Source: Capitulum mitella
Lineage: Eukaryota > Arthropoda > Thecostraca > Pollicipedomorpha > Pollicipedidae
Assembly (NCBI GenBank): GCA_030062745.1
Contig: CP099839.1
Coordinates: 45,210,796-45,274,795, forward strand
Reading direction: 5' to 3'
Length of the DNA: 64,000 nucleotides
Shown: piece by piece, positions 29,301 to 40,749 of the stretch
Position numbering within the stretch: the stretch's first letter is position 1
Layout of the letters: the number at the start of each line of letters is the position of its first letter
Translations under genes and position numbers: made by a program
Notes under the pieces: model-generated
The model's database searches: none
Seen by the model: only the letters and a program-made list of their open reading frames with translations
What the model was told of the DNA's origin: nothing

Positions 29301-29969
29301 GGTGGAGCGAATAGCGGCAGCTGCTACGACTCAGGGTCGGCCGTCGATGCGTGGCCGAACAGCCGGACAGCCGTCCGCGCGTGGACACCAGCCGCCCGGG
29401 TCGCTCCCTAATGTGCAACACTGCCGCCGTTCCCGGGCACCCAGCCCTCCCCCGGCCGGCGCAAATGACGCGGAAACGACACCCGGACTGAGACGCATCC
29501 GCGCGGCGATCGCGCCAGACGCCCGGGCGAGCCGGCCGGGCGGCGTGGCGAGCATGCACGCCGCTGCGGGGCGTGCTCTCGGCGGCGGTGTCCCGCCGTG
29601 CCGGCGGCGGCAGCGGCCGGCACGGGATCCGGCCGGCGCGGCATCCCAGCGGGGGTCAGTCGGCGGCGACGCAGCTGGGCTGTCGGAGTGTGGGCAGGCA
29701 GGGAGGAATCAGATCTTGAACTCTCCCGTTGAAGTTTTCAAGAAGATTGCGTAAAACGGGCGATCCCAGGAGAGATCGCGGACGCCAGAATGTGGTAGCC
29801 ACTGACGCTGGTTTGTTGGAACAACCATTTAAGAGCAATTTTTTGAGGGTCGGTTGAAAATGCTGCTATCAAAACGCCGTGCTGCGCAGCGGAAAGTTTT
29901 CCCCAGTTATCCAAGTTTGTTGGAGTTGGGGTCACGCAATGTTTTGGGCCAGAAGACTTTGACAACTCG

Positions 29970-30096
29970 TCTTGAGAGAGAAATGGAGAACGAAGAAGAG
30001 CGGAGGGAACAGGAAGAGAGAACGGGAGGGAAAGAGGAACGGAGACGGAGAGGGAAAGTGAGGGGAGGGGGAAGGGGGAGAAGAAGAGAGATATGA
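29970..30096. repeat. polypurine (GA-rich) tract
   Basis: About 125 bases almost entirely A and G on the plus strand (for example GAGGGAAAGAGGAACGGAGA), capable in principle of forming triplex DNA. The 35-bp minisatellite follows about 100 bases later. Confidence 0.85.
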
Positions 30097-30200
30097 CGAG
30101 ACTAGAACTATGGTCAGCCGGCCTGAGCCGTGATCGCAACACGCGGCATCTGCCAGGATTCCCGGTACCTTGGCCCAGGTTCCGGCCACCACTCAGGACT

Positions 30201-30340
30201 GGAGCACCGTCAGGGATCCGGCCGCCGCCGGGACCGGAGCACCGTCAGGGATCCGGCCGCCGCCGAGAGCGGAGCACCGTCAGGGATCCGGCCGCCGCCA
30301 GGAACGGAGCACCGTCAGGGATTCGGCCGCCACCGGGAGC
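30201..30340. repeat. 35-bp minisatellite, 4 copies
   Basis: GGAGCACCGTCAGGGATCCG starts at 30201, 30236, 30271 and 30306, each followed by GCCGCC(G/A)CC. A degenerate fifth start lies at 30341. Confidence 0.93.
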
Positions 30341-30344
30341 GGAG

Positions 30345-32170
30345 CGCGGCGCCAGCTCTCCGGCGGCTGCGGTAATGAGAGCGGCGCGCCGGCCGCCCCC
30401 TGAGCCGGGATGGTCCGACCGGACCAATATGGGCCCGCTCGGCGACCGCCTGAGTTATGGATCCAATGCGCCGCCGCGGGTAATGGCACCGACTTACTAC
30501 AGGCGCGGCGTGCCGCCGCCGCCCGGACCGGCCGCCAACTTTGCCAATTTGCGCGGCCCGACTGCAGACCGGGCTGGGGGCGGACGGACGCGACGGGCAG
30601 GCGTACCCCTGCCTCCGCGGAGCCGTGTGCAAGAAGACGCGGCAGGCGCCGGCCGTGGGCACCTCGGACAAGAAGGGCGCCGGCCGGCGCGAACCGCGGC
30701 TGGGCGAGCCACGCGGCGTGATTCCGACACGGAACAACACGACACGGAAAACCAAGGCCAGAGCGACTCAAGTTCTAGCCGCCGGGTAGAAGGATTAAGG
30801 CCGGCCGTGCCGGACGAGCCTACTGGAACGCGACATCGCCGGGACTGATATCACGTGATATCGGGACTGATATCACGTCCGAATGATGATGACCAGTTCA
30901 GAAAGCGACTGAGTTGGATTCTACTTCCCCGGATTCTTTTAGTGTTTAGTTGTTATGACGCATACGTGCAGAACTGTTTTTGTTGGCTGAAGGTAGCGTT
31001 ATCCGAAAAAAATTGCAGAAACGTCGAGGAACACGGGCTTGACTCTAACTTATAGCATCATAAAACCCAGTTCAGCATGTTTTACAACTATTGTCAGCGT
31101 AAACAAGTTGAAGAAATCCAGAGCAGTGTATTTTTGGGGAAAATTCGCCGGGGTAGACGTGTTTTGTTACCTCTCTCAGTCCACAAACTTTATGTGTCGT
31201 CTGATCCATATTGCAGATAGTGAAACGTAGGACGCCCATCCAATTACTTTCGGTGACAGACGGGGCAGCTGTGAGACGTCCGGATTTGCCGGCGGTAACC
31301 GAAATTGTGAGAGAATCTTACCGGATCAAAACCTTGTTAGACGAGCGCCGAATATTGTGATATGTATATACTGTCTGAACAGACCATTAAACAAAGAGCA
31401 CGTGAAACAAAGATCATTAGTAACCAAAAATTAGTCTGACACGCACACCCACCGAAAGTTGGTCCGACATTTGGATTTGCATATGATTAGCAGGAAAGGT
31501 GCAGGGAAGTTCATGTTAACCAGGCGATGAAATAATGAAATTCAACTGATTTAATGGAGCTTTTAGGATGATTACGCAGCTCCACTTTATCATTCCCACT
31601 AAATCGCCGCGCCGCTCACTTGCGTGTACCGAATCCCACTGTCCGCCTTCTTGCCATCCTGCCGCGCGCCTCACCTCAGTCGCCCGGTTTGTATCGACTT
31701 GCCTCGGACGCAATTGCGACTGTTTTTCTTCGTTTGGACTTCAGAACCACTGCGTGCCGCCTTTCAATGCGGAGCAGCAATTTCGAGGCTGAATGGGCCG
31801 GCCGTCCAGCCTCACAACGTAAAGATCAGCCCTCGATCGACAGCGGCCACCAGATTCCGTGAGGCCCTTTCACTCCGCGGCGCGCTCCCCGTTCGTGGTC
31901 CGAAACGGTGCGAGTGGCCGCGACGGTTCACGGCCGGGGCTGAAAAACCGGCCGCCGCAGCCTCTCGACGCGGCGCCGACGTCGGCGACTTTGAGCTCCG
32001 AGCGTCGCCGCAGACGCCCCGGGGGCCGGACACCGGGCGGCCGGAGCTGCGCGGGCAGGCCAGGCCGACGCTCAGGGTCCGGCAACAAGCTCGGCTTGGC
32101 ATGGACTCGGATCCTGACGCCACCCACTCCGACAATGCTTGGGCTAAATTCATACTTAAAATACTGAAAT
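30345..32170. other. GC-rich, no gene recognised
   Basis: Two GC-rich islands (30345-30830 and 31840-32110) give long overlapping frames on all strands, and a moderate-GC stretch separates them. No domain or splice-supported exon seen. Confidence 0.45.
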
Positions 32171-35100
32171 TTTAGCTTTGTCCAATGTAGATCTCATAAT
32201 AGGCAAAATTGCATTCGGCACTAAATGCTTTAAAACCAAACAATGAACTGCAGTGCAAGAGAATCGACAAATTGGTTTCTCCTTCAGCGTGTCTGGAGTG
32301 TAATGACTATTTGTTTGGTTTTACATTTAATGAAGATGTAATGAAGAACTGGCGGTGAATACTAATGGGCTCGGCACATGTCTCCAGGCGAAGTTCCCTC
32401 GTCAGCCATGAATCATTCTGCCTCTCGTTTTAACTTTGTCAGAAGATTCGCCACTGCATTACGCAAAAAGAGAGTGGTCAGGTTGAGTGGATAAACATTT
32501 CGATAAGATATGTTTTCAACAGAGAGCACGCTGGTCTAGCAATAGCTTAGGTAAGTATCCTTAAAATGATTTTTTTCTCGCGTAGTTGGAGGACGAACGC
32601 ACGAATTCTGTTCGGAGCTCTGGAGGGGAATTTCACCTTACGATTAGTTCCTTACACGTAATTTATCTGGCGTATCAAAAAGGATTTTGAGAGTGTGTTT
32701 CAACTAGGCAAGTAACGTTAAAAGCATTCAACTCTTGTCATACGCTCTCACTTGAACACATGTACTCACTCTGATAAAGGCATAGATGCCTTTTATCTTG
32801 CACCCGAGCACCAAAAGAACGCCAAGCTCTTTGATCTCAGCTTCCTGGGAACCGACGAAGTTCGCAGAATATGGCCGAAAACGAGCGTTATTAATTACAC
32901 CAATTTAGACTGGAAATGGCCTCAGCACGCTAAGCGAGAGTTTAATAAGTGCAATACATTGCCTCATTTAGTTCTTGCAATGTTTGACCCCCAAGAAGGC
33001 CGCTGGTGTTCACCGAATACGGGGAAAAACGTTTCTCCTCCATGCTCCTAACTTTCTTTCTGCAGCTTTTTCCCTCTACGAAGTTGACCTCTAGGGGCGC
33101 ACTTCAGAAACGACTGGATAGTTCTGCAAGTACTTACTTTTAAGAGAAGCGAACCGTCAGAGATGTGGAACAACAGCCTGGAAAAAGGAACAATGAGGTC
33201 GGAAAATATCACTACCGGTGAAACCGACACATTCCAACACAATTCGCTCCGCAAGTTTTGCCACAATGGTGTTTAGTGGTATGCATGACTTATACACGTG
33301 ACGGATATAATTTGTTATACGTCATTAATTGTCAACTGTATGTACTCATTTCGTAATTAAAATATATTCGAGGCCCATACGTTCTCGTTGAATGCTCGTC
33401 TTCACACCGCTTGTGGCATTTAATGCTTGGTGTTGACTGTCAGATCGTCTGCATCAATGAAATACATCGTATTTCATTTAGGTTTCGTCCATTCTCGGTC
33501 TTAGACCTCACAGGTTGGGTGTTACGTTATTCAAACGTTTGTTTTGCATTTGAGGGTATCCTTTTCAGAATTACACGCCCTGGTTAACTCGCTCCTTACA
33601 AAATGTGCCAAGCCTGTAATAAGGGAAACATTTATGTTTTAAAACTCACTATATCTCGTTCATGGTTCGTCTTTAAAGGCAAGCATCGCCGGTGGAGTAA
33701 GGGAGGGGTGGTAGATGCTCCCACTTTTCCCCTGCCGCACAACTCCGTGACCAAATGGAGCAGCGTATTCCATTTATCATCATCTCTCAGTACATCAGCT
33801 GTGCACATTTCGATGGAAAAATGCCAAGGTTAGCTAAAGGCATGTCACAATAAAGATGTAAAGATGGCAATGTTTTAAGATTTCACCGTTTTCCGCTTTT
33901 TTAGTTTCCGTGATGTTTACCCATACACCGGTGCCGCGAGATGGTCGATAATGTACAGTGTGTGTTATGCGACACGAGAGTTTAATTTTGACCACTCATG
34001 ACCTCACACACGATCATAATGGGTCAAATCTATTCAACCGCAGTTCCTCAAATACGCTGTTAATTTGTGTCGAAAGCCCTGTTTTGACAGCCATTTCAAA
34101 ATCTCCTGGTAAATACAATAAGAAAATTTAGAGGCATTTTATGGAGTTGTATGCGCCATACTAGACTTACCTAACAACCGCGTTTAATTAGCCTTTGAGT
34201 ATCGCATGGCAAAGCTAATCTGTGTTCACGTGTCCGTCAGAAAGACGCATTGATGTAATCAAGCTCATTTCATAACTGTAAAGTTTCCGCATCAGAAAGC
34301 ATTCAGATAGCACTGATTTCTAAATCTCTCGAAATGACAGAGACTTTTCTTTGTAAACAATCGATTCTGACGATTAAGCTACCAAATGTCTGCAACTCCC
34401 GTTGCCAGAGCCGTCACTGAAGGCAGTTAGACAAAGACGTCTGACTACTCATTACTGTTTCAAGCAGACCAATCGTGCCCTAGTGCCATTAGATGACTCA
34501 TATCCGTAGTGTAAAACGACAGCTCCTTTTTCTGAAGCGAAAGGCGCTCTCACAGCACAGAATCTTAAAACCATTTTATCAGCCACCCTTGGGCATTGCA
34601 AGGGGTTCCCACATTTGCCCGTTGGCTAATCTAATTCTTGCCCTTCTAGAATGCTCAGATTAAACCCCGCGTTCCAGTGGCATAAAAACATCCAGAAAAG
34701 TGGGGGTAGAGCCACTTATCCCCATAGGGCTAATGTTAAATATTCCCAAAAGTGGGGGCATGGCCTCCATGCCCTCCACCCCCCCCCCCCGTTCCTACGC
34801 CCATGCCGCGTTTTAACTGATTAACAGTGATGCCATTATGATATCATAATTGCAACATATTCTGCAATCATTCCCGTTTGTTGCGAACATTAAAGCAGCG
34901 CCGGTTTTTGCTCAGTACGTTACGGCGCAAGCTCAGGCTAAGTGATCCTCTGCGTGGAAGCCTGGTGGTGCGTTTGTGGTGTCAGCGTAAGGAGCGACAG
35001 TGCCCCTAGTGTTAGTGCGAGGAGTGGTCGTGCATCTAGTGTCACTGTGTGGGAGATGATCATATAGTGTTTGAGAGGTGCCTTTATTGGTCGCTGGTCC

Positions 35101-38100
35101 GGTGCCGAGCGACTGAGTGAAGGTGAAGGATGCATGCAGAATATTGTCGGCAGAAAAAGACTGACATAAATGAGGTCGCCAAAAGCAAAGCTATCACTCC
35201 AGGCAGAAAACTGTGCCACTGGTGGTATCTCATGAATATCTTTTACGCATTTCGGTTTTACAATGTCTGTTATGTTCGATTTGTACGTAAAAACGGTGTT
35301 CCGAAATCGTCAGACGTTGATTTTATGGGATGATCTGTGACCTGAAAAATCATAAGTCAAAAAAGTGACGTGCCTGGTCAGTTAACGAGGACGTTTGGTT
35401 ACCGTTCGAACCAGCCGTAGCCGTGCCTGGATTGCCGTGTTACTGGGGGGGGGGGGTCTGACACCTTCCCACGCAAGTGAAAGCCGGAGGCATACCCGCA
35501 GGCGCCAAATAAAAGAGCCGCTTTTGTCACTGTCTGTTACGGCACGAAATCACAGTTTGATAACGTTTCTGCTCCAGCGGCCTTCTCTCCGGTTTGAACA
35601 ACACAATTCCTTTGAACGCCGGCAACTGGTCGTTCGTTCAACGCCGAGCGAAAGACGCTACGCCGTGGCTCCTGCCCTTGTTTCAGACACTGCAGCGTAC
35701 TGCCGACTCCTCTCCAGTGACGGGCCGGTACCGGGTAGCCAGGCGGACGCCTCTGCCCGCTGTTCGGCCCGCCTGACGGGAGCTCTGGGATCCGGACTGT
35801 CACGATCGGCCGAGACCCCGTCAGTAATGGCGCCGACGGCTGCCGACCGGCGCCGGGGGCGCTGCCTGTGACCTGGACGTGACCCGAGTGCAGACGCCGC
35901 CGCGTCGGCTGACAGGGTGGGAGGAGTCACGCGCCGATGGAACGGCGTGAAGCAAGTCTCTGTTTTCATGGATGGAAGTAGGCGTGAGGGCTTGTTGTTG
36001 ATTGTTTTCAGTTTTGAATGCACCGCTGCAGACAACAACTGCATGTGGCATGAACTATACCATGTTTTGAATCTGTTCGATAACTTCAAAATGATGAAAA
36101 GAGTTCACCCCAGACTTATCAGGTCGGCATGGATTTGACGGGTGGAAAAAATGTTTTACGATTTCGGAAACATCCACCTAATGACCATCAGTCATGAGAA
36201 ATGATACTGCAATCTCAAAGTGACGTCGGGCAGCCTAACGACCCGTACGTGGGAACCTAAGTTTTGATGGACTGCATTTTGAAAGGAAACTTTGGACGAG
36301 GGCTGAGATGGCTGAGACTGCGTAATTCGTGGTATTCGTTACTTATTGATTTTTTAGTGACACGGGGATTTTCCGACCTGCCATAGAGCTGAAATCGCTG
36401 CAAAATGTGTTCTAGATGTGTTTAAAGGCAATGTCCTACGTTAAAGCGTGTTTTGGACTGAGATACTCTAGTTGTAGCCTGTAGTCTTGGAAGCCGAAGT
36501 GTAGTTTACCAAGTCTATTTATGGTGCGGAACATTCCCTTTAAGCCTCAAAGTAAAATTAAATGAAATATTTTCTTTTTTGGAGGGAGGTCATACCGGCT
36601 CCTGTATGTTAGGACTCGATACTGTTATAGCTTCAGCTCGTCTTTGAGAGAGCAGCTATTGAGTTATTGCATATCAAGCTGAGCAATTGATATCTGCATG
36701 ATGTTAGGACTTCATAGACAAGTGATATTTATTACTTTGGTATGCCTTTTTCATTTTTTACCTGTTCCACATCCTTCTGCTTCGATTTCTCGGGATAAAG
36801 TTCAAGCGGTCTGAAACGGCGCGAATAGCGTAAATTCCGAACGGAGTAAGACACACCGTCACACCGTCACGCAGCAGCCGCTGTGGCGGGTTGCCATGCG
36901 ACAGACACTGTGCCGGGCCCGGATCAGACAGCGGCCGGTATGGCCGGTTCGTTTCTGCCTGCCAGCACCAGACGAGCCGGCTCTGTGAGGCTGACTCGCC
37001 GCACTCGACTGCGGCGGAGAGACGCCGCATGAGTGGACGGCGTGAACAGGGAGACGAATTTCCCGGGCCTGGCTTGGAAAATCCTCCAGCCACTGGACCA
37101 GCCCTTCTCTGTCAGTGCGACCGCGCAGTCATACGTAATTACGCTGACATGATATGATTCTCTTATTTACTACGCGTCTTTGAATCATTTTCGGAGGGGC
37201 AAGGAAGAGGGACTGTTGAGTCCATACGAGCTGAAAGCGGTTATCCAATGGACTTGTTTCATCTGCTAGTTGTGTTACAGCATTACATCACTTTATCTCA
37301 TTTTGAATTCCATTTTCTAAGTGGCTTTGCAGACCAGCATCTAATATCTTATGTAAATCCGATAGACATCAATATTCAGCCGTTGCATTTATAGACTGAC
37401 TCCATGCAGGCTGTCCACGATTGCCGGCGTGCATTGCCTTCGACAGCATCACGTACGTCTCTTTGCGCCAGCCTGCGTCGCAGTGAAGGCAGTTGGTCCG
37501 CACTGTCGTACAGCGCAGGTGGGGCGACCAGACCCGACCTGCGTTGCGCGGTAACGGTGCGTTTCAGGGCGGTGCAGGTATGCGGCCGGGCCGTTTTCGG
37601 CCGTTCCGCGGCGCCCCGGAGTCGGCGCCGGCTCGGCGTCGCGTGCCCGCAGCCCCTGAGCGCCGGCTACGGCCGTCTAATCACGGCCGAAAGCCGCGGC
37701 CGGGCGCGGTCAGCGCGTGCCGCGCCGCCGTCGGCCGCCGGCCGGCGCCGACGGCGACGCGCTCTTCATCGATCATCGGTCTCGGCCGACGGAGGTGTCT
37801 ATATTGAGGCCCTGCCAGAATAAGGTTTTCCTGCACCCGCGCAAGCGTTCACGGCAGCTCCGGCAGTAGGAGTTCCGCTGAGTCAAACCGGAAACGGAAA
37901 TCGATCAGGTGTAGCCGCTTTTACTGGAAGAAATTATTACCTTTGACGAGTTACAGTAGACGGTAACACGCAGCTGCACCTGGCACGTTTCCGGGAAGTT
38001 GATCCGTCCAACAGGCCCCTTCATCTCTCACGCCAATGAAGGAAGTCGGAAATATTAGCCATACTTCCCCCATTCTTCATGCTGTCCGAATAACGGTTCT

Positions 38101-38285
38101 GGCGACGACTCGGTCTTTAGCTTACAAATGGGCTGAGTTCGGCTTCAGAGCTCGTGGAATTGTCGCGGGAAAAGAGCAGAGATCACCAGCGTCGCCCATC
38201 CACCACACATGCCGCCTGAGGCGCCCATCATTTGTTCGACGACTTCAGGAACAGAGCTCACAACAATGAGTCGTTGAGGAAGGCT
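32171..38285. other. long gene-poor stretch, no gene recognised
   Basis: Open frames of 60-160 codons (for example 32752-33051 plus, 35395-35871 plus, 37404-37823 plus) match nothing I know and mostly have opposite-strand shadows. G/C homopolymer runs occur near 34780 and 35445, and GC-rich islands at 35720-35900 and 37540-37800. No tandem array was found. Confidence 0.45.
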
Positions 38286-38289
38286 GTGC

Positions 38290-38475
38290 CATCAACCCTA
38301 TTCCGTTCTGAGGGGGAGGCAAATTCCCCCCTCCGGTTTTTCGCCCGCCATTTCCGGGCTTTTAGGAAGCTGCGTCACGAAACTGGCGGACTTTTCCTTG
38401 ATATGTTTTTCACATATTTTGGAGAATATTAAAAAAATTTCCTCCTCCAGAGGCGGTTCCATGACACGCTCTTGG
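38290..38475 (+). mobile_element. head fragment of the dispersed repeat family
   Basis: AACCCTATTCCG, a G/C-run block, TTTTTCGCCCGCCATTTCCGG, TTTAGGAAGCTGCGTCACGA and AACTGGCGGACTTTTCCTTG parallel the head of the 43970-44110 copy (TTTCTTGCTTGCCAATTCCA, then AACTTGCTGAATTTTCCTAG) in the same order. Confidence 0.55.
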
Positions 38476-39019
38476 AGGGCGTTTTGGGGAATATCGCGCT
38501 TTCTGGGATCGCACAGTTCGACGTGGTCGTGTACTATTTTTATGTCCTTTACAATGTCACAGACAGTTTAAATGATCAAAATGTTTGGAAGAGTTTTTAA
38601 GAAAAACGTTCAATGGCGGATTCAAGCGTATTTAAAAAGAGGCGTTTACACGTATTTAATCGTAAGACTTTATGATTCCTTGAATCAATAAGAAGCTAAC
38701 GTGTGACATAGACGAATTTATCCTAATTTACGCATGTACTCCATCTATATATACTGCCAGGAACACCAGGCATCGGTTTTCGGGTGCAAATTTAACCAAC
38801 AACATTTTCACTGGGCCTAACAGACATCTGGATCTGTGAGAATGATTTTGCCAGTTCTGTATATATTATTATCAAATGCCACATATTTCAGTGAAAATAA
38901 AAGTCGGAGGCAAACCCAGGGTAATGTACAACGGGGTGTTTTATTTTTCATTTTTCCGACAAATTACGACTCGATTTACGCGATGAAATATGGTATGAAT
39001 ATGAATATGAATGTATAAA

Positions 39020-39483
39020 CACACAGCTATCACCATGTAGTCACTGACCGCCCATTTTCTGGTGCCTGGATCTGCCTTTGGACGCATGCAATGTGTACAA
39101 AATATGTCATGCGACACGTATGAAAATGATTTCTTGACACACTTCACCTCACCATTTTCAGAACTTATGACAAAAAACATTTCACACTTTCCAACAAATT
39201 AACCCTTCTATGCGCCCTGGTTACATTTATGTTTCTGTTCTTTCATAATGTGACATGCCTGTGATTTCAAAATGCGAACGTAATACACAATAACAAAAAA
39301 CAGCATTATATTCTAGGTACTTATACGGCGTCCTAAATACTCATATTCATTATAGTTACAAAATGGCATTCACAATACGTTTGAGTACGCCGATTACCAA
39401 TAGTTCACCATATGGGAAGTACTCCAAGCCATATAGGAAGTTACACCACTTTTCTGGCAATTGGATCCGCCTAAGGGCATTTG

Positions 39484-39540
<57 letters not shown>

Positions 39541-39575
39541 GACACATATAGAAATGTCTTCCGGACACGAATGAT
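39020..39575. repeat. diverged direct duplication, second copy expanded by (TA)n
   Basis: Copy 1 (about 39030-39150) reads CACCATG..., CCATTTTCTGG, GGATCTGCCTTTGGACGCAT, TATGTCATGCGACACGTATG, TTTCTTGACACAC. Copy 2 (about 39405-39570) has the same blocks: CACCATATGG, CCACTTTTCTGG, GGATCCGCCTAAGGGCAT, then a (TA)n run, ATGGCATGAGACACATATAG and TCTTCCGGACACG. Confidence 0.6.
39486..39533. repeat. (TA)n microsatellite
   Basis: About 48 bases of AT/TA dinucleotide inside the second copy of the flanking duplication. Confidence 0.97.
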
Positions 39576-39599
39576 CTTTCCATACTAAAAATATGTTGT

Positions 39600-39945
39600 A
39601 AAATGACTTAACATTTCCCAAAAACGTGTAGCTTTCGTGTGCCCCGAATACGTATATGAGTTCTGAAAATCGACATCTTAAAATACATGACAGACATCAA
39701 TTTTCGGTAGAATGTCATGAAATAGACCAAAATCGATCACAAAATGTGGTCAGGAAGTTCGTATAAATAAACCCCTAATTATACTCTCATTAGGACCCCT
39801 AAGCTTTTTCAAAATTTCCAACATTTCTTTTTAGAAATGTGCATCTTGCTTCAGGCTATTTAACGCCGTTTTCCGCCGGGAAATCGGACCAATAGGTTCT
39901 GAGATCGCAGGAGCGGGGCAGAACCTGCCCCCCCCCCCGCACGGA
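39600..39945 (+). mobile_element. tail fragment of the dispersed repeat family
   Basis: Ends with GAAATCGGACCAATAGGTTC, TGAGATCGCAGGAGCGGGGC and CCTGCCCCCC. This parallels the 45150-45215 tail (GAAATCGGACGAGTAGTTCT, CGAGATCTCAGGGGGG, CGCCCCCCTG). Confidence 0.6.
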
Positions 39946-40691
39946 ATCGTACGTACTAGGCAGGAGCACGGGATAGGGGGGTTATAACAGATATCCATGG
40001 ATTATTTAGTAATCTTGCTTGGATGATTTGACAAGGTGGAGGCCCATCTGTATTGAGATGAACGTCAAACCTGTGGCAACAAGTCATCAAAATACGACCA
40101 GGCCAATGGAAGCAGTAGTAGTAAACAGTAACTATAACTGGTAGTAAATAGTAGTAGTAAGGGTGAAGAAAGGAATAAGTGTAACCAAAGTAAGCCAATG
40201 ACGGTAAAAACGTCATAGACAGAATTGTCCTTTTAAGTCCAAGTTTTTCGGATTCCGAAAACGTTTGGTGAAATAAACCCTTGTAATGCTCCAAGCCAAT
40301 ACCCTAACCACTCTGTGTATTCGCTCATGCGGTATCAAGTTTTCCAACGAACGAAAGGTGTGGCCGAAGGAGGATAACTCCAAAAGGTCGCACTGCGTTC
40401 GATAACTGGCACTCGATTGTTCTGGTGGACGCCATCCACAGTGCACCCTGGCCACAGACAGCCAGTACGAGGCCCTCGTGGCATCGTCGACGATCAATCG
40501 CTTGTGCGATCAGCACGCGCAAAACGTGCCGGTATTCCCTGCTGGCCGAGATAATTACGGCCGCGATTAGTCCATCTATCAGGGCTGTCGCGCGGGCCGG
40601 CTGCGCGCCAGGTGGACGCGGCGGCCAGCGGCGGCGAGGCGGCGCGGGGTCAGCCCATCAGGGGCCGAGCCGCCGTGATCCCGGGTGGTCC

Positions 40692-40742
40692 GCGGCGCCG
40701 CCTCCGCTCCGGCTTCCGGAGCCGGAGCGGAGGCGGCGCCGC
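40692..40742. repeat. 51-bp GC palindrome with 23-bp perfect arms
   Basis: Left arm 40692-40714 (begins GCGGCGCCGCCTCCGCTCCG) is the exact reverse complement of right arm 40720-40742, with TCCGG as the 5-base centre. All but one position of each arm is G or C. Confidence 0.95.
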
Positions 40743-40749
40743 CGGCGTC

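Noticed and set aside
30093..30848. 251-codon plus-strand frame
   Set aside because: Spans the 35-bp minisatellite and GC-rich DNA with several other open frames; composition artefact.
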